Origin: Gemmatimonadota bacterium
GTDB lineage: Bacteria; Latescibacterota; UBA2968; UBA8231
Reading direction: 5' to 3'
NCBI GenBank assembly: GCA_026706505.1
Contig: JAPOYQ010000613.1
Coordinates: 1 to 8,539, forward strand
Length of the DNA stretch: 8,539 bases
Made by a program: the position numbers and the translations under genes. Numbering within the stretch: the stretch's first letter is position 1; the number at the start of each line of letters is the position of its first letter. Shown piece by piece: positions 1-6,573 of this stretch. The notes under the pieces were generated by a model. That model made no database searches and was not told the DNA's origin. It was given only the letters and a program-made list of their open reading frames with translations.

Positions 1-1
1 G

Positions 2-940
2 GCCCTAGCCGACCTGTACCGCTTCGCCATCCCCATGCACGAGGAGTACGCCATCCCCGGCCATGTGGAACTGCTCGTCGGCCAGATGGGCGAGATTCGC
101 AAAGCCGGCAACTCCAGCTACAACGGCTACCGCCACATGAACGCGGCCGAGTTGCGCGACCTGCTCGCCCGCGGCTGGGGCGTGGGCAACCACTCGTGGA
201 CCCACGAAATCATCACGCCGGAAATGGTGGACCAAGAAATCGGCCACGCCAAGCAAGTGCTGGAGGAAGCCCTCGGCGAACCGATAATCCTCTACTGTTC
301 ACCCGGCAACAACACCAACATGGCCGACCACGTCCTCGAAGCCTGCCGCCGCTACGGCTACTTAGGTGCCATGAGCCTGACGGACGCACTCAATCTGCCC
401 GAGGACGAACTGTTCTGGATCAACCGCACGGCCCTGCACGACCACTACTACGAGCCGTTCTACAGCGCCTACGACCCGTACCGCAACATCCGCCAAGCCC
501 AAGCCGTGCAGGGCTGGCTCATCGACTACTGCCACTGCCCGCTAGAAACAGCCGTGCATCCCAACAAGGATTGCTCCGAGGCCCAGCTACGTCAGCGCTT
601 TGAGACGGTGCTGTCCGAGGGAGGCGATGCAGTCTGGTGCGCAGTGCCCGAGGAAGCACTCAGCTATCATCTGATGCGGCGTCACGCCCAGATCGAAACC
701 GTGGACGATGAGGCCGAAGCGCAGCGCTTTCGCATTGGGCTTTCGGAGTTGCCCGAGCAGGTGCCGTACCGCACCCTGACGCTGGAGGCCAACGTGCCAG
801 CGGCTTGGTGCCGCGACCCCCGCGTGGTAGTGGATGGACGAGAGCTAGCGGCGGAGGTCGTGCGGCCAGGCGTGCTGCGAGTGACGACGCTGGCGCGCGA
901 CGGGACCCAAGTCGAGGTACGGGCCACGCCGCGCCCTTGA
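2..940 (+). CDS. Polysaccharide deacetylase (NodB/CE4-like), 5'-truncated by window edge
   Basis: The frame is open to the left edge, so only the last 312 residues are visible and the true start lies outside; the first internal ATG (35) is probably not the start. The fragment carries the NodB metal-binding motif 2, HSWTH, at fragment residues 64-68 (bases 191-205), preceded by GWGVGNH, which is typical of the family. LYCSPGNN at about residues 97-103 sits where motif 3 is expected. Motif 1 with the catalytic Asp pair would be upstream and cannot be checked. The stretch GDAVWCAVPEEALSYH (residues about 210-225) matches the usual end of the deacetylase barrel, and the last ~85 residues look like a small beta-rich C-terminal domain. 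Known members of the family remove N- or O-acetyl groups from chitin-, peptidoglycan- or xylan-type polymers; the substrate here is unknown. Codon use is GC-rich, unlike the next gene. Secretion cannot be judged without the N-terminus. Confidence 0.8.
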   Translation, partial: ALADLYRFAIPMHEEYAIPGHVELLVGQMGEIRKAGNSSYNGYRHMNAAELRDLLARGWGVGNHSWTHEIITPEMVDQEIGHAKQVLEEALGEPIILYCSPGNNTNMADHVLEACRRYGYLGAMSLTDALNLPEDELFWINRTALHDHYYEPFYSAYDPYRNIRQAQAVQGWLIDYCHCPLETAVHPNKDCSEAQLRQRFETVLSEGGDAVWCAVPEEALSYHLMRRHAQIETVDDEAEAQRFRIGLSELPEQVPYRTLTLEANVPAAWCRDPRVVVDGRELAAEVVRPGVLRVTTLARDGTQVEVRATPRP

Positions 941-942
941 CA
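937..942 (+). promoter_or_regulatory. Possible -35 box (TTGACA) overlapping the deacetylase stop
   Basis: A perfect TTGACA hexamer overlaps the stop codon of the deacetylase gene and lies about 80 bp upstream of the thioredoxin gene. No good -10 box sits at 16-18 bp spacing. A TATAAG at 979-984 is a better -10-like hexamer but is too far from this -35. I regard this only as a hint that the downstream pair has its own promoter in the 941-1022 gap. Confidence 0.2.
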
Positions 943-957
943 GATTTCTCTACTCGT

Positions 958-980
958 TATCCGAATTAATCACTCGGATA
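958..980. promoter_or_regulatory. Inverted repeat in the gap before the thioredoxin gene
   Basis: TATCCGA (958-964) and TCGGATA (974-980) form a perfect 7-bp inverted repeat around a 9-base spacer. The right arm overlaps a -10-like TATAAG (979-984). It could be a repressor site or a weak hairpin after the deacetylase stop. There is no T-run directly after it, so an intrinsic terminator is unlikely. Confidence 0.3.
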
Positions 981-984
981 TAAG

Positions 985-994
985 CAGTTAACTG
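985..994. promoter_or_regulatory. 10-bp perfect palindrome CAGTTAACTG
   Basis: CAGTTAACTG is its own reverse complement and lies five bases after the preceding inverted repeat, 28 bases before the thioredoxin ATG. A dimeric regulator site is possible, but short palindromes also occur by chance and no family motif is recognised. Confidence 0.2.
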
Positions 995-1010
995 AAAGCA
1001 GCGAAAAAGA

Positions 1011-1016
1011 AAAGGA
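1011..1016 (+). promoter_or_regulatory. Ribosome binding site of the thioredoxin-DUF3738 gene
   Basis: AAAGGA lies six bases before the ATG at 1023. The same frame is closed by a TGA at 993-995 with no other start between, so this site fixes the start and rules out an upstream signal peptide in this frame. Confidence 0.65.
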
Positions 1017-1022
1017 TTCAGA

Positions 1023-2129
1023 ATGGGTTACCCCGCAATTGACCAACCGGCCCCCGCAATCGAGGTCAGTGAATGGATTAGTGGTAAGCCAGAAGAGGAA
1101 AATGGATTTTCTGGCAAGAATGTAATCCTTGAGTTCTGGGGCACTCATTGTGGACCGTGTATCGCAGCCATTCCCCATCTCAATGAACTCGTCGCCACGT
1201 ATGGCAGTAAGGATACCCTTTTTGTCTCGTTGACCCGTGAAGAGCCCCACATCATAGAACGCTTCTTGGAAAAAAGGCCGATAAAGGGCGGGGTCGCCAC
1301 AGATCGAGAGGGTGCAATGTTCGATGCCTATGGCATACAAAGTATCCCTCATACCTTTCTCATAGACTCACAAGGTCTACTTCGTTGGCAGGGGGATCCA
1401 GCTTTTTTTACTGCGGAATTATTAGAGGAGTTTCTCCAGACGGACAACGTGCCCAAAGTAGCCGAACCAACCACCTCTTCAGAAACCGTGCCGGCGGTCA
1501 CTCCAGACACCCTGTTTTTTCTAAAAATTGATCGAAATACGTCCGATCGCAGAGGGGCCACTTTGGGTATTGGCGACAAGCAATTCGAGGCAGAATTTTA
1601 CGGGTATCGAGTGGTCGATGTGATTCGCTCGCTATTGGATCGTCCCCTCTCCCGGATGCGGATTGAAGGGGAAGAGCCAGAAGAGCTGTTGGACGTTGAG
1701 TTTCGTTCTCTCCATCCCCTGCAAGCAAAGGCGACAAGAGAAAGAGCGGTAGACGTGCTGTGCGATATGTTTGGCATCGCGATTTGTCGTGTTGTGGAAC
1801 AACGGGAAGGATGGATGCTAACCTGTTCTAACCCTCAATTGACGGATATGTCTGACTTGGGTGGCGGCTCGTCCATGGACGCGTCCAAAGATCAGTTTAC
1901 CGGCTCCAATATCACGATAGATCAGCTTACCGATTACCTTGAGGGATTGATGAAATGCATACTTTTCAACGAAACACACTTGGCAGGGAAATATGACTTT
2001 GTATTGCCGGTTGAGACTTTTGATCAGACACGGCGAGCTTTAGAAGAAGAGTACGGCATCAAAGTCGAGTCGGCGGTACGCGAAGTAGAAATAGTGATTC
2101 TGCGCATGGCGGATGCCGCAATCAGGTGA
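1023..2129 (+). CDS. TlpA-like thioredoxin fused to a DUF3738-like C-terminal domain, no signal peptide
   Basis: This is a 368-residue protein. Residues about 5-140 form a TlpA/redoxin fold. The active-site motif is WGTHCGPC with C43 and C46, and the cis-proline is P109 in SIPHTFLID. SEWISGKP near residue 17 resembles the start of planctomycete-type redoxins. A linker (about 141-165, rich in T, S and P) leads to a second domain. In it, NITIDQLTDYLEGLM (297-310), HLAGKYDF (319-326) and EEEYGIKVES (341-350) follow the pattern of DUF3738 (TIGR03435, the soil-associated family), whose function is unknown. The thioredoxin part should reduce or isomerise disulfides in partner proteins. Homologues are normally exported, but this start has no hydrophobic leader and the frame is closed just upstream, so either the protein is cytoplasmic or the leader was lost. 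The gene is poor in GC (23 of 60 bases in 1921-1980) compared with its neighbours. The fold call is firm; the DUF3738 call is good. Confidence 0.82.
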   Translation: MGYPAIDQPAPAIEVSEWISGKPEEENGFSGKNVILEFWGTHCGPCIAAIPHLNELVATYGSKDTLFVSLTREEPHIIERFLEKRPIKGGVATDREGAMFDAYGIQSIPHTFLIDSQGLLRWQGDPAFFTAELLEEFLQTDNVPKVAEPTTSSETVPAVTPDTLFFLKIDRNTSDRRGATLGIGDKQFEAEFYGYRVVDVIRSLLDRPLSRMRIEGEEPEELLDVEFRSLHPLQAKATRERAVDVLCDMFGIAICRVVEQREGWMLTCSNPQLTDMSDLGGGSSMDASKDQFTGSNITIDQLTDYLEGLMKCILFNETHLAGKYDFVLPVETFDQTRRALEEEYGIKVESAVREVEIVILRMADAAIR

Positions 2130-2159
2130 GCCAGGGACTCGCCACCACGTCCCTGACAG

Positions 2160-2846
2160 ATGTCAAACGACTTTGATTTTGACGGAGCCGTCCCTCCATG
2201 GGGCCGTAGCGCAGCCGAATACGAGGCGTTCTTCGCGTTATCTGACGTTCCGCCATCTGCGCGCATATTGGACTGCGGGGGTGGACCGTCGTCGTTCGCT
2301 GCGGAATGGAGTAGCAATGGACGATACGTCGTCGCCGCTGACCCCATGTATAGGTTTCCCGCCAGAGATTTTCTAGCCGACTTCGATCTCACAGCGGCAC
2401 AGATGCTCGCGGGAATGCAGAAGGCGCGGGACAGGTTCAAGTGGGATTACTACGGCAGCCCGGAAGATGTCGTCCAACGTCGGCGCGACGTTCTCACATC
2501 CTTCATTGCCGATTTTCAGGCAACTACTCGGAGCGGTCGCTACGTATCTGCCTGCCTACCAGAATTGCCTTTCCAATCGGAATCCTTCGATCTTGTACTT
2601 TGTTCTCATCTACTATTTCTCTACTCTGCCGAATTCGACGCAGCAACCCACCTCTCCTTCCTGCGGGAATTGCTTCGCGTAGGTCGAGAGGTTCGCGTAT
2701 TTCCATTGCTTGACATGGATGGTAACCCTTCTGCGCATTTGGATAACACCATTCAGGCACTGCGAATGTCAACACGCGTTGAGCTTGTTCCACTGTCCTT
2801 CGAATTTCGGTCTGGCGATTCGAAAATGCTGCGTTTGACGCATTAG
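2160..2846 (+). CDS. Class I SAM-dependent methyltransferase, substrate unknown
   Basis: This 228-residue protein has a Rossmann-type methyltransferase core. ILDCGGGPSSFAAE (residues about 36-49) is motif I, which binds S-adenosylmethionine, and VVAADPMYRF (about 57-66) supplies the acidic end of strand 2. SFDLVLCSHLLFLYS (about 142-156) is the motif IV region, and FLRELLRVGREVRVFPL (about 166-182) is the post-motif helix and strand 5. The end (RVELVPLSFEFRSGDSKMLRLTH) resembles the beta6-beta7 hairpin of small-molecule methyltransferases. The gene begins 30 bp after the thioredoxin stop, in the same frame but behind two stop codons (2127 and 2154), and has no clear Shine-Dalgarno sequence, so it may depend on translation of the upstream gene. 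GC is intermediate (33 of 60 bases in 2521-2580). It ends 11 bp before the convergent heparinase gene. Nothing identifies the methyl acceptor. Confidence 0.8.
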   Translation: MSNDFDFDGAVPPWGRSAAEYEAFFALSDVPPSARILDCGGGPSSFAAEWSSNGRYVVAADPMYRFPARDFLADFDLTAAQMLAGMQKARDRFKWDYYGSPEDVVQRRRDVLTSFIADFQATTRSGRYVSACLPELPFQSESFDLVLCSHLLFLYSAEFDAATHLSFLRELLRVGREVRVFPLLDMDGNPSAHLDNTIQALRMSTRVELVPLSFEFRSGDSKMLRLTH

Positions 2847-2857
2847 CGGAATAACAG

Positions 2858-5365
2858 CTACGCGGGGCGCAGGATGGCACCGCCCCGCCGGACCACGTCG
2901 AAGGAAAGCTCCCGATCGCCAGCGCGCAGCCAGAACCGGTCGCCCTCCTGCGCGACCCGCGCCTTCGCCGAGCGGCTGCAAAAGGCGAGGACGAGAACAT
3001 CGTCATCCGCGCCCGCCACTATACGCGTTGACGCCTCGGCGGCACCCGGTAGAAAGCTGACGAGGCTACCGGCAGCCAATCCAGAAGGCGCAAAGGGCAC
3101 CTCTTCGGTCCGCAGTCGAAGATCCTTTCCGAACGCCGTCATCACTTCTACTACACGCGGTCCAGCACCAAGACGGGCGCAGGTCCTGCTCAGACCTCGC
3201 AGGTCCACCGGATTCAGCTTATAGGCCAACTCGCCACCACCCGTCTCCGCTCCCAAGCCCCTAGCAGGATCCACGGTCAGCCGCCGACGGCCCGGACAGC
3301 GGAGGTCAATGAGAGCAATATCGCAGTCCGCGGAGACGCCGGGCGTCTGCACGGCACCGCCGAAGGCGAGGGTGGAGTGAGGCCACACGTAGAAGGTGCG
3401 CGGGTCCTGCCGCGAGGCGAGTCCCTGAGAGTCGCGGCCCACCTCGCCGAAGGTAGCCGGATCGTCGATGCGCCGAGCCTTGCCATCGACAGCAATCTCC
3501 ATCCACGGCCTACCCGCGCGTCGATTGAAGCCTCCCCATCCGATCTCAACCTCATGCCAAACTCCAGCGTCCACTCTACTCGGTGCACACACGGTCACCT
3601 CGTGGCCGTTCTGACTCTGCACGCTAAAACGCAACTTGCCGTCCTCTTCGACGACGAGGGCAAAGGTGTTGACCCTCGTCCCACCGATCCCACCGACGCC
3701 GTTCCCCGTGTTAAACAACACCCGAGGACCGTCCACGCGCCCCCGCAATCGGAAGCGCAAGCGCAGGCGTCCCCCATTAGGACAAAACCAAGGCCGGGCC
3801 TCGTACTGCAAGGCGTCGCCCCCACTCAGCCGGACGATGCCATCGACGAGCCGGAGACCGCGAGGTCGGCGACGCAACACCACGAGACCAACCGGGTGCT
3901 CCCCGGTCAACAGCCAGTATTCCTGCTCGGTGCGCCGAGCGGAGACGCGCAACCGCTGCCAATCCTGCGTGCTCTCCAAACCGCCCGGTACGGCGACGAT
4001 CTCGTTCTGGCCGCCCACGCAGGGCAAGCTACCGCAACTCACCGGCTGAGCCTCGGCTGCACTGATTGCGCGCAGCACGGGATACCCCGCCCACTGCACG
4101 TGCAAGTTCATAAAGCCGTGGGCCACATCGCCGTCGTACCCACTGACCCAGAGGACCGCCGCGTCAGGTCCGTGACCGCTGCGCATCACGGCAGAGCGGT
4201 CGCCGCGCGCCGCAAAACGACGTGCCAACGGAGCCGGCCGGCGTTGCTTGGCCGCCCGGAAGTCGGGGTCGTAAAAGCAGTACGCGTAGGGCCCGTAGGA
4301 GATCATGCACTCCGCGGTCGAGCCTTTGACGCCACCACCGAAGCGGTAGATCCGGCCTAGGCGCGGATCGGCGAGGGCGGCGTCGCGCAGCATCTCGTCG
4401 CCAGCCTCTTGGGCCAGCCGCAGGAGCGCGGGAGAGCAAGCGTTGAGCTGGGTGCCGAGCACGTTGGCGTTGGCGGGATAGTAGAGCTGGTCGGGAATCT
4501 TGCGCGGCGCTGCCCAATGGGCGCGGAACCAAGTCAGCGGCCGCCGCAGCCGGGCCGGAACCTCGCGGCCGAGATCAATGCCAGTGACATTGTGCAGCGC
4601 GTCGGCAAACTGCAGGAGCCAGAGGTTCTCCCAGGGCCAGAAGGAAGGCCCATCCACCGGCTCGCCAGCGGGGCCGCAGCCGTGGGGCATGATGGCGGCG
4701 CGGAAGCGATCGATGACCGCCTGTACCCATACCTCCGCCTTGGGGTGTTCGCCTAGCAGGTGCAGAGCGGCCACGCCAAAGTGCCCATTGTCCACGACGG
4801 CGTGGTGCCCACCCTCCTCCCCGTGGCGTTGCTCCTCCACATCCGGCCACCAGCGCTCCAACTGCCGCACGAGACAGACGCGGACCTGACGCTTCTCGTT
4901 GGCCGTCAACTCTCCGTCCAGCAGGTCGAGAGTCAAGGCAAAAGCCTGCATGTAGCGATTGGCCGTGTAGAAGTGTTCCTCCACCCGGTCGTCGTGGTCC
5001 CAACCAGCAGCCGCCTGCAGCCAAGCGCGGGTCCGGTCGAGCCAGCGCCGGTCGCCGGTCAATCGCCAAGCAAAGGCGTAGTTCTCGATCAAGGCAGTGG
5101 CCTGCATGGCCGTGTAGAAGGTCAGATAAAGCTGATGGTACGGGTGAGGACTGTCCGGCCGTCGCGGAATCCGCGGCCACGGCCGCTGTCCAGCATACAG
5201 CTCACAGTCGTCTAGGAGATTGGCGAGGATGCGCCGACGCACAGGATCGGTCGGCGGCTCAAAGCGGAAGTCGGGATCGTCGTAGGGCCTCAGCAGCCGG
5301 GGCCGCTCGTGGCGGATGACCCGGATCGGAGCCTGCTTCGGAGAGCTAGACGATCGCACGGGCAT
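2858..5365 (-). CDS. Heparinase II/III-like polysaccharide lyase with inserted LamG-like domain
   Basis: The protein has 835 residues from the chosen ATG (complement of 5363-5365). Residues about 40-340 are helix-rich with repeated aromatic and Trp-rich helices (HFYTANRYMQAFALTLDLL at 131-149, DNGHFGVAALHLLGE at 192-206, DGPSFWPWENLWLLQ at 238-252), as in the alpha/alpha-toroid of heparinase/alginate-lyase families. From about 390 a beta-sandwich follows. DGDVAHGFMNLHVQWAG (411-427) and GGQNEIVAVPGG (451-462) sit where lyases have the HxH and HNTV-type motifs. Residues about 525-690 look like an inserted LamG/concanavalin-type domain (GVWHEVEIGWGGF at 601-613, then PWMEIAVDG), and the sandwich resumes to the end. 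N193, H195, H416 and H422 are candidate catalytic residues by position only. No signal peptide is visible. An upstream ATG at 5413 adds 16 residues but overlaps the GNAT gene by 49 bp. The TGATG overlap is conserved in the duplicate, so I prefer 5365. Activity and substrate are inferred; a non-catalytic relative is possible. Confidence 0.72.
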   Translation of the reverse strand: MPVRSSSSPKQAPIRVIRHERPRLLRPYDDPDFRFEPPTDPVRRRILANLLDDCELYAGQRPWPRIPRRPDSPHPYHQLYLTFYTAMQATALIENYAFAWRLTGDRRWLDRTRAWLQAAAGWDHDDRVEEHFYTANRYMQAFALTLDLLDGELTANEKRQVRVCLVRQLERWWPDVEEQRHGEEGGHHAVVDNGHFGVAALHLLGEHPKAEVWVQAVIDRFRAAIMPHGCGPAGEPVDGPSFWPWENLWLLQFADALHNVTGIDLGREVPARLRRPLTWFRAHWAAPRKIPDQLYYPANANVLGTQLNACSPALLRLAQEAGDEMLRDAALADPRLGRIYRFGGGVKGSTAECMISYGPYAYCFYDPDFRAAKQRRPAPLARRFAARGDRSAVMRSGHGPDAAVLWVSGYDGDVAHGFMNLHVQWAGYPVLRAISAAEAQPVSCGSLPCVGGQNEIVAVPGGLESTQDWQRLRVSARRTEQEYWLLTGEHPVGLVVLRRRPRGLRLVDGIVRLSGGDALQYEARPWFCPNGGRLRLRFRLRGRVDGPRVLFNTGNGVGGIGGTRVNTFALVVEEDGKLRFSVQSQNGHEVTVCAPSRVDAGVWHEVEIGWGGFNRRAGRPWMEIAVDGKARRIDDPATFGEVGRDSQGLASRQDPRTFYVWPHSTLAFGGAVQTPGVSADCDIALIDLRCPGRRRLTVDPARGLGAETGGGELAYKLNPVDLRGLSRTCARLGAGPRVVEVMTAFGKDLRLRTEEVPFAPSGLAAGSLVSFLPGAAEASTRIVAGADDDVLVLAFCSRSAKARVAQEGDRFWLRAGDRELSFDVVRRGGAILRPA

Positions 5366-6414
5366 CAGAAGTGGTCGGGCCCCCAGAAGATGACCTCGCG
5401 GCGTGGAAACCATTCCTCAAGTTGGCGAGTTTCCCCAGCCTCCAGCGAGATCCCACGAGCGCGGAGGACGGGTTCTATGTCGCGGCCAGAGGATTCGCCA
5501 AACAGGAGCCGACACATCAGATCAACCGGCAGCCTACGTGCCAACCCCGCCGCTTCGGGCACGGCCTTGGCAATCAGCGCGCCGAGGTCGAAAGGCAGGG
5601 CCATCATCGAGCTGTTGCCCGTGAGCCCCAGATCGGCGTCAGCGGCAGCGACTAGGGCATCGACAAAGGGGTGGCTGTGGGGAATCTCGCCGTGGATCTG
5701 CGTCACTCCAGCCGCCGCGCACTCGTCGAGCAGGTACTGCACGAGGGCATCGAGGGCCGAGCCGCTCTCGTAGGCAACTTCACACACCTCGGCTTCGTCG
5801 TCGTCGCTCTCCCAGTTGATATATCCGCTAAGTCCCGCCGAGCCACGAACAACAGCGTTGGGCAGCACGCCCCGCTCGCGAGAGCGGGCGTAGTCCCAGT
5901 ACGGACGCGGCCGCAACAGGCTGCCGCTGCGACCGGCGTTATAGCGCTGATAAAGCGCTACCGCCTCCTCCAAGTCGCGGCTCTCGTCAAACGGCAGCAC
6001 CTCAAGTGCAGACCGTCCCGGCTGCCGAGGACGGCTCAGCCTAGCGTGAAATCCCATGAGCGGTACACAACTCCAGCCAAGACGCCGGTAGAAGCGCGCC
6101 GGGATTTCCGTGAACAGCAGACCTAGGTCATAGCCATCGTCGCGCATGTACTCGGCCGCATGTTCCATGAGCCGCGTAGCTATACCGCGACCCCGGTAGT
6201 CGGGATGTGTGGTAACGTCGCCGATGCCGCCCATGCGGACGGGTGTGGAGCCGAGATGGACCCAGCGGTCCCGGATGCGCAGCATCGATACAATGCGGCC
6301 TTCGACGACGACGACCGGCGTCTGCGACGGGCACCAAGTCGAATCACCTTCGATGTAGCCTCGGTAGCCGAATTCGTCGAGTTCCGACTCGCAGATGGGG
6401 CGAATGGTATCCAT
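5365..6414 (-). CDS. GNAT N-acetyltransferase, duplicate copy A with 14-residue N-terminal deletion
   Basis: This 349-residue paralogue is about 88% identical to the 363-residue copy at 6573-7664 (my count: 43 differences over roughly 347 aligned positions). The acetyl-CoA loop RGRGIA and the following helix TRLMEHAAEYMRDDGYDLG are intact, as are FYRRLGW and the C-terminal Phe. After ELDE, 16 residues of copy B are replaced by FG, an in-frame loss of 42 bp (junction about 6366-6372). This removes most of the first helix of the GNAT fold, which usually lines the substrate side, so activity may be altered or lost. The ribosome site is weaker than in copy B (GGGA instead of AAGGA, same spacing). 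The stop TGA overlaps the ATG of the heparinase-like gene by one base, implying translational coupling. The substrate is unknown. Confidence 0.8.
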   Translation of the reverse strand: MDTIRPICESELDEFGYRGYIEGDSTWCPSQTPVVVVEGRIVSMLRIRDRWVHLGSTPVRMGGIGDVTTHPDYRGRGIATRLMEHAAEYMRDDGYDLGLLFTEIPARFYRRLGWSCVPLMGFHARLSRPRQPGRSALEVLPFDESRDLEEAVALYQRYNAGRSGSLLRPRPYWDYARSRERGVLPNAVVRGSAGLSGYINWESDDDEAEVCEVAYESGSALDALVQYLLDECAAAGVTQIHGEIPHSHPFVDALVAAADADLGLTGNSSMMALPFDLGALIAKAVPEAAGLARRLPVDLMCRLLFGESSGRDIEPVLRARGISLEAGETRQLEEWFPRREVIFWGPDHF

Positions 6415-6418
6415 AGTA

Positions 6419-6422
6419 TCCC
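6419..6422 (-). promoter_or_regulatory. Weakened ribosome binding site of GNAT copy A
   Basis: On the minus strand GGGA stands four bases before the ATG at 6414, where copy B has AAGGA at the same distance. The duplication therefore carried the site and it has since drifted. Confidence 0.4.
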
Positions 6423-6436
6423 GATAAATTAACCAA

Positions 6437-6476
6437 TCAACTCAGCCGCCGCAGCCGGATCATCCGCAACACCCAA
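6437..6476 (-). pseudogene. Vestigial 3' end of the ceramidase gene at the duplication junction
   Basis: Read on the minus strand, the frame gives WVLRMIRLRRLS and a stop. The intact ceramidase ends WVLRMIRLRGLN and a stop. The 40-base match to 7688-7727 has 4 differences. It has no start of its own and cannot make a ceramidase; its only likely role is as the upstream leader of GNAT copy A. Confidence 0.8.
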
Positions 6477-6573
6477 AGTGGGGATCGTCGAGGGGCCGCA
6501 GCAGCCGGGGCCGCTCGCGGCGGATGACCCGGATCGGAGCCTGCTTCGGAGAACTGGACGATCGCGCGGTCAT
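6460..6573 (-). pseudogene. Vestigial 5' end of the heparinase-like gene (37-codon ORF)
   Basis: The ATG overlaps the stop of GNAT copy B as TGATG, exactly as in the intact gene. The first ~33 codons match the heparinase-like N-terminus (SSSSPKQAPIRVIR, then ERPRLLRP and DDP). The frame then crosses the duplication junction into ceramidase-derived sequence and stops at TGA 6460-6462. It could still be translated as a 37-residue peptide by reinitiation, but its origin as a truncated duplicate is clear. Confidence 0.8.

Larger units (their letters stand above)
5268..6476 (-). repeat. Tandem duplication, copy A
   Basis: This unit matches 6476-7727 in direct orientation. In gene direction it contains the last 13 codons or so of a ceramidase gene, a short spacer, the whole GNAT gene and the first ~33 codons of the heparinase-like gene, which here continues intact. 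The left edge is set where similarity stops: 5268-5270 aag equals 6476-6478, while 5267 differs. Over 5268-5365 I count 9 differences in 98 bases from copy B. The offset between copies is 1208 bases left of the GNAT deletion and 1250-1251 to its right. Confidence 0.88.

Noticed and set aside
35..940. ATG at 35 as the start of the deacetylase
   Set aside because: The frame is open to the window edge and family motif 1 must lie upstream, so this Met is internal.
2830..2842. Small hairpin TGCGT-TTG-ACGCA near the methyltransferase stop as a terminator
   Set aside because: The stem is only 5 bp, lies inside the coding sequence and has no T-run after it.
3377..4360. Long open frame of 327 codons on the plus strand
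   Set aside because: It lies wholly antisense to the heparinase-like gene, has low-complexity R/P/A/H-rich composition and no recognisable domain; such frames are common opposite GC-rich genes.
5366..5413. Upstream ATG giving the heparinase-like protein 16 more residues
   Set aside because: It overlaps the GNAT coding end by 49 bp, and the corresponding codon in the duplicate is GTG, while the TGATG start at 5365 is conserved in both copies.
6470..6482. Insertion sequence or transposon at the duplication junction
   Set aside because: The two units abut with at most 1-2 bases of shared sequence and there are no terminal inverted repeats or transposase genes.
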